A stretch of DNA of 64,000 nt. It comes from Zoogloea sp. LCSB751 (GTDB lineage: Bacteria > Pseudomonadota > Gammaproteobacteria > Burkholderiales > Rhodocyclaceae). A program made the position numbers and the translations under genes. The stretch spans positions 1-64,000 of the forward strand of contig NZ_MWUM01000022.1 of assembly GCF_002028455.1 (NCBI RefSeq). Reading direction: 5' to 3'. The first letter of the stretch is position 1. Each line of letters starts with the position of its first letter. Positions 8,216 to 15,256 of this stretch are shown here, in pieces. The notes under the pieces are model-generated. The model made no database searches. It worked only from the letters and a program-made list of their open reading frames with translations, and was not told the DNA's origin.

Positions 8216-10276
8216 TCAGTAGCGGGCGTCGGCCGGCTTCTTGTCCTTCGGCCAGTCCTTCACCTTGTCGGGGAAGTCGGGGCGCGGCTGGTGGCTGAAG
8301 TACTCGGCCACGTCCACCGCGTCCTGGTCGGACAGGCCGCCCTGGCCGAGGGGGAACTTGCCGTGGAAGCCGATCGGCATGTTGCGTTTGACGAAGGCTG
8401 CGGCGGTGTAGGTGCGGGCCATGCCGGCGCCGATGTTGAAGGACGCATCGCCCCACAGCGGCGGATAGACGTAGCGGCCGTCCGCCTGCTTGAGGCCTTC
8501 GCCATCCTGGCCGTGGCAGACCGCGCATTGCTCGGCATAGACCTTCTTGCCGTTTTCCGGATTGGGCTGGATCTTCGGGTCGATCTTGCCGACGCCGCGC
8601 CCTGGCACCTTGTCGCCGGGCTTGGTCTCGCGCTTCATCCAGTCGAAGTAGGCGACCATCGCCTTCATGTCGGCAGAGTCCAGCGGCAGCGGCTTGCCGT
8701 TCATGGAGCGCTTGAAGCAGCCGTTGATGCGGTCCTCCAAGGTGATCACCTTACCGGCCCGCGGCGCATAACTCGGGAAGAAGGCGGACACGCCGACGAA
8801 GGGCGAGCCGTCGGCCACCGTACCGGCGTTGAGGTGGCAGCTCGTACAGTTGAGGGCGTTGCCGACGTGTTGCGGCAGCAGGTCGCGGGTTTCCAGGTGC
8901 AGGCGCATGCCGCGAACCAGCTGCTGGGCGTTGGCACCGCTCAGCATGTCGGCCAGGCGCGGCGTCTCGAAGGCGCTCATGTCGGTCTTCGGGTCCAGCG
9001 CGGCGCGCATCTTGTTCACCTGCGCGGCGCTCACCGGCGCACCGCCGTTACCCCAGCTGTCGCGCACGAAGGTCAGGATCTCGGCCAGCTCGGCATCCTT
9101 CAGACGGGCGAAGCCGGGCATCGCGAAGACCCGCGGATGGGCCGCCGTCTGCACCGTTTGGCCGCCGGTCAGCACGATGTGCATCAGGCTGGCCGGGTCC
9201 TTGGCGGCGAGCGCCGGATTACCGGCCAGCGGCGGGAAGACCTTGGGCACGCCGCTGCCGTCCTGACGGTGGCAATCGACGCAGAACTGCACATAGCCCA
9301 GGCCGCCGCGGCTGCTGTACAGCTTGTCCGGCGCGGCGCCGGCCACCACCTTGCGCGGCGTGGCAGGTGCGGGCAGTTCGCCCTCGCCCGGTGGCAAGGC
9401 CTTCAGATAGGTGGCGATGGCCCGCAGGTCCTCGTCCTTCAGGTGCTGGGTGCTGTGCAGGATGACGTCGGCCATGTTGCCGGATGCCGCGGCGAAGCGG
9501 TTCTGCCCGGTTTTCAGGAACAGCGCGGTGTCGTCCACCGTCCACAGCCCGCGCAGGCTGAGGGCCCGCCAGTGCTCCACGGTCTCCCCGGCGAGGAAGT
9601 GGCGTCCCTTCGCGCCCGCGTCGCCCATCGCCTTCTCCTGGAAGGCAATGCCCCGCGGCGTGTGGCAGGCGCCGCAGTGCCCGAGCCCCTGGACCAGGTA
9701 GGCGCCGCGGTTCCACACCGGGTCCTTCTGCGGATCGGCCTTGAAGGGCGTGCTGTCGAGGAAGGCCCAATTCCACAGGGACAAGCCCCAGCGCATGTTG
9801 AAGGGCCAGCTCATGTCTGAGGGTTTGTTGGCCTGCTTGACCGGCGCCAGGCCCTGCATCAGGTAGGCGTAGAGAGCCTGCATGTCGTCCGCCGCGATCC
9901 TGGCGTAGGACGGGTAGGGCATGGCCGGGTAGAGGTTGTGGCCGTCCGCCGCGACGCCCTTGCGCATGGCCCGGTCGAACTGCTCGAAGCTGTATTTGCC
10001 GATACCTGTGTCCCGGTCCGGCGTGATGTTGGTGGAGTAGAGCTTGCCGAAGGGCGTTTCCAGCGCCCGGCCGCCGGCCATCGGCGCGCCCTTGTCGGCC
10101 GTGTGGCAGGCCACGCAATCGCCGGCCTGGGCCAGGTAGCGGCCGCGCTCGATGGTCTGGGCATCCGCGGCGGCGGCCTGGGCAAGCCCGCTGGTCGACA
10201 CAAAAAAGGCCGCGCCCATCAGGACGAGGCCGCTGGACGACCGGCGGATCTGCCGGCCCATGGCACTGCTCAACAT
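8216..10276 (-). CDS. Pentaheme cytochrome: alcohol-dehydrogenase-type triheme module fused to a TsdA-like diheme module
   Basis: A 686-residue exported protein with five CXXCH sites at Cys54, 201, 332, 477 and 584. Residues ~40-410 match the triheme cytochrome subunit of membrane alcohol/gluconate dehydrogenases (GRALETPFGKLYSTNITPD, then the YPAMPYPSYARI block). Residues ~445-686 match TsdA, including NCTSCHLNAG, the RINGCFKRSMNGKPL block with the candidate axial Cys520, and a KRNMPIG Met. The fusion suggests that electrons from a thiosulfate/tetrathionate site pass straight into a multihaem wire. The start at 10276 is six bases after GGAGG. It is the first structural gene behind the TtrR-like regulator, with a 95-base gap that probably holds the regulated promoter. 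Confidence 0.85.
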   Translation of the reverse strand: MLSSAMGRQIRRSSSGLVLMGAAFFVSTSGLAQAAAADAQTIERGRYLAQAGDCVACHTADKGAPMAGGRALETPFGKLYSTNITPDRDTGIGKYSFEQFDRAMRKGVAADGHNLYPAMPYPSYARIAADDMQALYAYLMQGLAPVKQANKPSDMSWPFNMRWGLSLWNWAFLDSTPFKADPQKDPVWNRGAYLVQGLGHCGACHTPRGIAFQEKAMGDAGAKGRHFLAGETVEHWRALSLRGLWTVDDTALFLKTGQNRFAAASGNMADVILHSTQHLKDEDLRAIATYLKALPPGEGELPAPATPRKVVAGAAPDKLYSSRGGLGYVQFCVDCHRQDGSGVPKVFPPLAGNPALAAKDPASLMHIVLTGGQTVQTAAHPRVFAMPGFARLKDAELAEILTFVRDSWGNGGAPVSAAQVNKMRAALDPKTDMSAFETPRLADMLSGANAQQLVRGMRLHLETRDLLPQHVGNALNCTSCHLNAGTVADGSPFVGVSAFFPSYAPRAGKVITLEDRINGCFKRSMNGKPLPLDSADMKAMVAYFDWMKRETKPGDKVPGRGVGKIDPKIQPNPENGKKVYAEQCAVCHGQDGEGLKQADGRYVYPPLWGDASFNIGAGMARTYTAAAFVKRNMPIGFHGKFPLGQGGLSDQDAVDVAEYFSHQPRPDFPDKVKDWPKDKKPADARY

Positions 10277-10371
10277 GACGTCCTCCCTACTGCTTGTTTT
10301 GGGTACAAGTCTAGGGAGAAGCCCCGAATGCCACTATCCGGACATCGGGTTAACGCAATAACCGAAACCGT
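10277..10371 (-). promoter_or_regulatory. Gap between regulator gene and cytochrome operon; likely promoter region
   Basis: The 95 bases between the TtrR-like gene and the pentaheme cytochrome are less GC-rich than the neighbours and contain the ribosome site of the cytochrome gene (GGAGG before 10276). This is the natural place for a TtrR-dependent promoter. I could not identify a convincing -24/-12 or -35/-10 pair or a clear operator by eye. Confidence 0.35.
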
Positions 10372-11007
10372 CTAGTCGAGCCCCCGGGGATCGGCCCGCA
10401 GGATCAGCCGGGCCAGGTCGGCCGCGCTGCCGGTGGCGGTCTTTTCCATCACGTGCTGGCGGTGCACATGCACGGTGTTGTCGCTGATGCCGAGCAGGCG
10501 CGCCACTTCCTTGTTGGCCAGGCCGAGGGCGAGCAGGCGGGCCACTTCACGCTCCCGCGCCGACAGGCGGGCCAGGATGTCCTGGGCCTCGCCCTGGCGA
10601 CGCTGGCTGGCGTGGCGTTCCCGGCTCACCTGGACGGCCCGCTCCACGGCGTCGAGGAAGAGCTGGTCCTTGAAGGGTTTCTGCAGGAAGTCGAGGGCGC
10701 CGTCCTTCATCGCCTGCACGGCCAGTTCCACGTCGCCGTGGCCGGTCATGAAGATCACCGGGAAGGACGAGCCCGCCGCCTGCAGACGGCGCTGCAGCTC
10801 CAGGCCGCTGAGCCGCGGCATGCGGATGTCGAGCACGATGCAGCCGCCGCCGGGCGGAAAGGCCGGCGCCGCGGCGAGGAAGGCCTCGGCGGACTCGTGC
10901 CCCACCGCCTGCCAGCCCACCGATTCGAGCAGGAACAGCAGCGAGCGGCGGAACGGGGCTTCGTCGTCCACCACGTGGATCACGGGCATGTCGGGGGGGC
11001 TTGTCAT
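10372..11007 (-). CDS. TtrR/FixJ-type response regulator (receiver + LuxR helix-turn-helix)
   Basis: A 211-residue regulator. The receiver domain (~7-125) has the acidic pair DD14-15, phospho-acceptor Asp60 in VLDIRMP, the MTGHGD Thr and the KPF Lys. A LuxR-type helix-turn-helix follows at ~145-205 (LSAREREVARLLALGLANKEVARLLGIS in pieces). The start ATG overlaps the stop of the upstream sensor gene (ATGA), so the two are translationally coupled. With the PhnD-like periplasmic sensor and the TsdA-type cytochromes downstream, it most resembles TtrR, which activates tetrathionate respiration genes; that assignment is an inference from context and architecture. Confidence 0.85.
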   Translation of the reverse strand: MTSPPDMPVIHVVDDEAPFRRSLLFLLESVGWQAVGHESAEAFLAAAPAFPPGGGCIVLDIRMPRLSGLELQRRLQAAGSSFPVIFMTGHGDVELAVQAMKDGALDFLQKPFKDQLFLDAVERAVQVSRERHASQRRQGEAQDILARLSAREREVARLLALGLANKEVARLLGISDNTVHVHRQHVMEKTATGSAADLARLILRADPRGLD

Positions 11008-12812
11008 GAAGGGTCTCGGGAGTCGGCCGCCGGTTCGTCGGCCAGCGGCAGCGTGAAACGGAAGACCAGGCCGGGGCCGGGCTCAGCCGCAGCGACGGTG
11101 ATGTCGCCACCGTGGGCCTCGACGATGGTCTTGCAGATGGACAGCCCCAGGCCCAACCCATCGGGCTTGGTCGTGAAGAAGGCTTCGAACAGGCGCTCGC
11201 GCTCGTCGGACGGCAGGCCAGCGCCGTGGTCGCGCACCTCAACGGCACAGCGCTCGCCGTCCCGCCCCAGGCTCACCTCGATGGGCGCGTCGCAGCCGGC
11301 CGCCTGTTGCGCATCCCAGGCATTCTTGAAGAGGTTGAGCAACACCTGCTGGACCTGCAGCGGGTCAACCCATACCTTCAGCCCGGCCGCCTCCGCATCC
11401 TGGCGGAGCGCCACCGCCGGCACACCCGGCAGCATGCCGGTAAAAAGCCGGCCGGCCTCGCGGACCAGGCTGGCCGGATCGTGGGCTTCCCGCACCCGGT
11501 CGCGCTTGCGTGCAAAGGCGCGGATGCCACCGAGGATGCCGGCCGCCCGTTCGGATTCACTGGCGATCTCCTCCGCAGCCTGGCGCAGCGCGGCCGGCGC
11601 CAGCGTGCCGCTGTCCTGCCGGCGCAGCAGGCTGCGCGCGTAGTTGCCGATGGCCGCCAGCGGCTGGTTGAGTTCGTGGGCCAGCGTGCCGGACAGCTCA
11701 CCGAGGATGGACAGGCGCGACAGGTGGTCCATCTGCTGCTGGCCCTCGCGGAGCTGCGCCTCGAGACGTTGCCGCTGGTCCATCGCGGCGGTCAGCTCCC
11801 GCGTGCGCCGCTGCACCAGATACTCCACGTGCAGCGTGTAGGCGCCCCACGCCAGCAGCATCAGCACCAGGCCGCTCACCCACGGCCAGTAACGCTCCCA
11901 CAGGGACGGCCAGGCTGTTTCGCGCAGGAAGGCATAGGGGCCGATCTGCAAGTCCTGCAACAGCTCATGCACCGGATGGTAGTCCGCCGGCACGCTCCAG
12001 GACTGGCCGGCCGCGTCCGGCGACAGGGACAGCAGCGCCACCAGCACGTCCCGCGACAGCGCCGGCGGCGTGCCCGGCGCGGCGGCGAAGGCCCAGCCAG
12101 GATAGAGCGGCGCCGATACCCGGCAGCGCCGCACGTCGGCCCGTGGCGACAACACCCGCAGCTGCCCGGGGCGCAGGGTGCCGTCCTGCTCCAGGCGCTC
12201 CAGCAAGCAGGCGCGCAGTACCCCCGCATCGGCATCGCCGTTGAGCACTGCCTCCACCACCCGCGACATCGGAAAATCGGTAAACACCGGCCGCGGCTGC
12301 CCCTGCTCCGGGTTCAGCCCCAGGCGGCGCAGTTCGGCCCAGGCCACCTGGTAGCCGCCGAAGGCATCCTGCGACACCGCCGCCAGGCTTCGCCCCTTCA
12401 GGTCGGCCAGCGCCCGGATGTCCCGGCGCTCGTCCAGCACCACCACCGCCGAGCCCACCACATGGGCCGGATCGGTGGACGCATCGGCCACCAGGGTGGC
12501 GATCCGGCTGACCCCACTCTCTGCCTCCAGAAAGACGTAATGCCCCGGGTTGGTGACGACGAAATCCAGTTCCCCGGCCTGCAGCGCCGCCGCCATGCCG
12601 TCCAGGTCGAAATGGCGCAGCACCAGGTCGCGCCCCGGCAGCTTGTCCTCCAGCTGGTCCATCAGCGCCGACCAACGTACCTGCGCCTCCTCCGATCCCT
12701 GCCAGGCCAGCACCCCGATCCGCACCTGCCGCGGCGGCTCGGCGGACCACGCGGCCAACGCGAACAGGACCATCAGCAACAGGGCGACAAGGGAACGGAA
12801 CGAGGACTTCAT
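11004..12812 (-). CDS. TtrS-like sensor histidine kinase with periplasmic PhnD-type binding domain
   Basis: A 602-residue membrane sensor. A signal/anchor sequence (1-23) is followed by a PhnD-like solute-binding domain (~24-300: VRIGVLAWQGSEEA, the FVVTNPGHYVFLE loop, ALADLKGRSLAAVS). Then come one transmembrane helix near 310-330, a short coiled coil, a HisKA domain with TLAHELNQPLAAIGNYA (phospho-His ~379), and a HATPase domain (NLFKNAWDA, GLGLGLSICK). This is the domain order of TtrS, the tetrathionate sensor. ATG 12812 is chosen because it begins the signal sequence; the frame is open to 13007 but has no domain there. It overlaps the regulator gene by ATGA. Confidence 0.84.
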   Translation of the reverse strand: MKSSFRSLVALLLMVLFALAAWSAEPPRQVRIGVLAWQGSEEAQVRWSALMDQLEDKLPGRDLVLRHFDLDGMAAALQAGELDFVVTNPGHYVFLEAESGVSRIATLVADASTDPAHVVGSAVVVLDERRDIRALADLKGRSLAAVSQDAFGGYQVAWAELRRLGLNPEQGQPRPVFTDFPMSRVVEAVLNGDADAGVLRACLLERLEQDGTLRPGQLRVLSPRADVRRCRVSAPLYPGWAFAAAPGTPPALSRDVLVALLSLSPDAAGQSWSVPADYHPVHELLQDLQIGPYAFLRETAWPSLWERYWPWVSGLVLMLLAWGAYTLHVEYLVQRRTRELTAAMDQRQRLEAQLREGQQQMDHLSRLSILGELSGTLAHELNQPLAAIGNYARSLLRRQDSGTLAPAALRQAAEEIASESERAAGILGGIRAFARKRDRVREAHDPASLVREAGRLFTGMLPGVPAVALRQDAEAAGLKVWVDPLQVQQVLLNLFKNAWDAQQAAGCDAPIEVSLGRDGERCAVEVRDHGAGLPSDERERLFEAFFTTKPDGLGLGLSICKTIVEAHGGDITVAAAEPGPGLVFRFTLPLADEPAADSRDPS

Positions 12813-12886
12813 GGGCGGAAGTGTCCGCCGGATGGGGGGAACGGGACAAGCCCGCCCCCGCCGTTCTGCCCGCTTGCGCGAAAAGC

Positions 12887-13510
12887 TCAGCCCACCACCA
12901 GATCCGCCGCCTGCAGTAGCCCGGCATTCGCAATGCCGACCAGATCGATCTCGCCATCGGGATTGACGAAAGTCGTGCGGGTTTCGCCACTGGCAATCTC
13001 GGTCCACAGGGCATCACCGTCATCGTCGCGGAAGACGCTGAATTCGATCTTGCCGCTGCGGCCGGTCTCGGTCTTGAGGATGAGCGTATCGGCGCCCACC
13101 TCAACCACGTCGACGCGCTCGTTGGCGTCGAGGCGATCGGTCTTCCAGCCACCGCGGCCCAGTTTCAACGCGCCGGTGACGGCATCACCCGCCAAGACCA
13201 GGTCGCCGTTCGCGGCGCTGCCGTCGGCCAGCGCGAACTTGTAGGTTTCCAGGGAGCGCAGGCTTGCACCCGTCACCACCTCGAGCTCGAAGCTCTTCTG
13301 GAACAGGCCGTCCTGATTGGCATCGGTGTAAGTGCTGATCTCCACCTTGCCAAACTCGGTCTCGCTGCGGGTCACGTTGACGCCGTCGAAAGACCAGGTT
13401 TCGTTGCTCTTCATGCGCTCCTGCTGCAGACGACCATGCTCCTGCTCGTAAACCGCCGTCACGCTGCTGCCGTTGGTCGCGAACTGATAGCCCTTGGATG
13501 AACTGCCCAT
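12887..13510 (-). CDS. Acidic protein of unknown function with Ca-loop-like repeats
   Basis: A 207-residue protein with no signal peptide, no Cys and no membrane segment. It is rich in beta-type sequence and in Asp/Gly/Asn turns: TDANQDGLFQKS (~62), FRDDDGDALWTEIA (~158) and NPDGEIDLVGIA (~185). These resemble calcium-binding DxDxDG loops followed by strands and recur about three times, so an internal repeat is likely. I do not recognise the family. AAGGAG nine bases before the ATG supports the start. Its promoter carries the same tandem CTTCAG boxes as the divergent PepSY/b561/two-component operon, implying shared control by that response regulator. Confidence 0.7.
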   Translation of the reverse strand: MGSSSKGYQFATNGSSVTAVYEQEHGRLQQERMKSNETWSFDGVNVTRSETEFGKVEISTYTDANQDGLFQKSFELEVVTGASLRSLETYKFALADGSAANGDLVLAGDAVTGALKLGRGGWKTDRLDANERVDVVEVGADTLILKTETGRSGKIEFSVFRDDDGDALWTEIASGETRTTFVNPDGEIDLVGIANAGLLQAADLVVG

Positions 13511-13577
13511 GCTTCTGACTCCTTCAAGAATGGATCCCTCGGATTGGGATCGTTGAGGGGGAGTCTAGAAAGCGCAG

Positions 13578-13594
13578 CTGAAGCCTCGCTGAAG
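13578..13594 (-). promoter_or_regulatory. Tandem CTTCAG box (11-bp period) facing the 12887-13510 gene
   Basis: On the minus strand, two CTTCAG hexamers (13594-13589 and 13583-13578) are spaced exactly 11 bases apart. Ten bases later lies TAGACT (13567-13562), a plausible -10. An 11-bp direct repeat overlapping -35 is the usual layout of a dimeric OmpR/PhoB-family activator site. An OmpR-type regulator gene lies 1 kb away at 14600. Confidence 0.6.
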
Positions 13595-13638
13595 CGCCAG
13601 GAAGGTTCAGCCCCGTCATGGGCCACTTGGTGAACGGC

Positions 13639-13655
13639 CTTCAGATTGCCTTCAG
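13639..13655 (+). promoter_or_regulatory. Tandem CTTCAG box (11-bp period) facing the PepSY operon
   Basis: Two CTTCAG hexamers at 13639-13644 and 13650-13655 repeat with an 11-base period, and a -10-like TTAAAT starts ten bases later at 13666. The hexamer, period and distance to -10 are identical to the box on the other strand at 13578-13594. This suggests autoregulation by the OmpR-type regulator encoded at 14600-15256. Confidence 0.6.
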
Positions 13656-13722
13656 TTTGCTCCTGTTAAATGGCCATCACGTTCCCGGCCGGAACCCCCT
13701 ACAACGCCAATCAGGAGTCATC

Positions 13723-13983
13723 ATGAAGCGCATTCTCCTCACCCTCGCCGCCACCATCGCCACCACCACGGCCTTCGCCGGCCCCAGCTGCCATGTTCCC
13801 GCGGACAAGTGGATGAAGGAAGCCGACTTCAAGGCAAGAATCGAAGCCCAGGGCTACCGGATCAAGACCTTCAAGGTCTCCAAGGGCCAGTGCTACGAAA
13901 TCTACGGTTTCGACAAGAACGGCAAGAGGGTCGAAATCTATTTCGATCCGGCCACCGGCGCCGAGCTCGAACGCAAGTCCTGA
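13723..13983 (+). CDS. Small periplasmic PepSY-domain protein
   Basis: An 86-residue exported protein with a signal peptide ~1-19 (ending TTAFAG). The mature part is essentially one PepSY fold: DKWMKEADFKARIEAQGY helix, then the IKTFKVSKGQCYEIYGFDKNG and VEIYFDPATGAEL hairpins. PepSY proteins often act as small periplasmic inhibitors or sensors, and are frequently encoded with cytochrome b561 and a PhoPQ/QseBC-like pair, as here. Two Cys residues (~23 and 57) could pair. AGGAG five bases before the ATG fixes the start. First gene of a four-gene operon behind a tandem CTTCAG box. Confidence 0.83.
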   Translation: MKRILLTLAATIATTTAFAGPSCHVPADKWMKEADFKARIEAQGYRIKTFKVSKGQCYEIYGFDKNGKRVEIYFDPATGAELERKS

Positions 13984-14045
13984 CGCCCCATCGGCCGGTG
14001 GCGGCATGCCCAGCCAGCGGCCATCGACACCACCGGAGACATGCC

Positions 14046-14603
14046 ATGCAATCAGGCACCCCTGCTCTTCCCATCCGCGTCTGGGACCCTTTCGTGCGCA
14101 TTTTCCACTGGAGCCTGGTGAGTTGCGTGCTGATCAATTACGTCCTCGTTGACGACGGCGAAAGCCTGCACCAGTGGCTCGGCTACATCGCCTGCGGCCT
14201 GATCGCGGCCCGGATCGTGTGGGGCTTCGTGGGCTCCAAACATGCCCGCATCGCCAGCTTCTTCCCCACGCCGGCACGGCTCCGCGCCCATCTGACGGCG
14301 ATGCGTGCGGGCCAGCCCGAATTCCACCCCGGCCATAATCCGCTCGGCGCAATCATGATGCTCGCCCTGATGGCGCTGGTCCTCGCGCTCGGCCTCAGCG
14401 GTTTCCTTCAGACCACCGACCTGTTCTGGGGTGAGGAATGGCTGGAGGAACTCCATGAGATGCTCGCCTCGACCCTGATCGGCCTGGCCGCACTGCATGC
14501 GGCAGCGGCCATCATCATGGGCCGGCTGGAAGGCGTGAACCTCGTCGGCGCGATGATCACGGGCATCAAGCGCCCACTCAACACCGGCGCAAAGCGGCGA
14601 TGA
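14046..14603 (+). CDS. Cytochrome b561-type membrane protein
   Basis: A 185-residue integral membrane protein with four predicted helices and the Ni,Fe-hydrogenase/b561-type haem-b pattern. VWDPFVRIFHWSLV carries the first haem His, SLHQWLGYIACGLIAARIVWGFVGS the second, and helix 4 (ASTLIGLAALHAAAAIIM) another. These proteins move electrons across the inner membrane. GGAG eight bases before ATG 14046 supports the start; its last codons overlap the next gene by ATGA, so expression is coupled to the response regulator. A second ATG five bases earlier is out of frame. Confidence 0.85.
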   Translation: MQSGTPALPIRVWDPFVRIFHWSLVSCVLINYVLVDDGESLHQWLGYIACGLIAARIVWGFVGSKHARIASFFPTPARLRAHLTAMRAGQPEFHPGHNPLGAIMMLALMALVLALGLSGFLQTTDLFWGEEWLEELHEMLASTLIGLAALHAAAAIIMGRLEGVNLVGAMITGIKRPLNTGAKRR

Positions 14604-15256
14604 GGGTGCTGCTCCTGGAGGACGACGCCATTCTCGGCGAAGCGCTGCGCGACTTCCTGCGCAGCGAAGGACACGTCGTCGACTGGCTGCACAACCTGGC
14701 AGGCGCCCGCGCCGTCGAGCGCGAGCCCTTCGACCTGCTGCTGGTCGACTGGAATCTTCCCGACGGTCTTGGCGTGAGCTGGCTCGCCGCCCTGCGTGCA
14801 AACGGCCGCAGCACGCCCGCCATCATATTGACCGCACGCGACCGCCTCGCCGACCGCATCGAAGGACTGGACAGCGGCGCCGATGACTACCTAGTCAAGC
14901 CCTTCGCCCCCGAGGAGCTCTCGGCCCGCATCCGCGCCCTGACCCGGCGCCTGAACGGCGAGGCGTCCCGGCAGCTGTGCTTCGGCGACGTCAGGATCGA
15001 CCTGACCCGTCATGAGGCGCACAGCGCGGGGGCGCTGGTGACGCTCACCGCGCGGGAGTGGGCGGTGCTCGAAGCGCTCGCCCTGCGTGCGGGGCGCATC
15101 GTTTCCAAGGCCGACCTGGACGCGCTGGTCAACGGCTTCGACGGGGAAAGCAGCAGCAACAACACGCTCGAGGTACATGTGAGCCGCCTGCGCCGCAAGC
15201 TGTCACCCGCCCTCATCGAGACGGTACGCGGACTGGGCTACCGCATTCCCGCATGA
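14600..15256 (+). CDS. OmpR/QseB-family response regulator
   Basis: A 218-residue two-component regulator. The receiver (1-115) has the acidic pair EDD at 7-9, phospho-acceptor Asp50 in LLVDWNLPDG, the LTARD switch Thr and the VKPF Lys. A winged-helix Trans_reg_C domain (~125-215) has the LTAREWAVLEAL, NNTLEVHVSRLRRKL and VRGLGYRI landmarks. It most resembles QseB/PmrA-type regulators. Likely targets are the two tandem CTTCAG boxes at 13578-13655, giving autoregulation. Start and stop overlap the flanking genes by ATGA on both sides. Confidence 0.9.
   Translation: MRVLLLEDDAILGEALRDFLRSEGHVVDWLHNLAGARAVEREPFDLLLVDWNLPDGLGVSWLAALRANGRSTPAIILTARDRLADRIEGLDSGADDYLVKPFAPEELSARIRALTRRLNGEASRQLCFGDVRIDLTRHEAHSAGALVTLTAREWAVLEALALRAGRIVSKADLDALVNGFDGESSSNNTLEVHVSRLRRKLSPALIETVRGLGYRIPA

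Noticed and set aside
10277..10371. Sigma-54-type promoter before the pentaheme cytochrome gene
   Set aside because: A TGGCA element is present on the minus strand, but the spacing to the nearest GC dinucleotide is eight rather than ten bases, so it does not fit.
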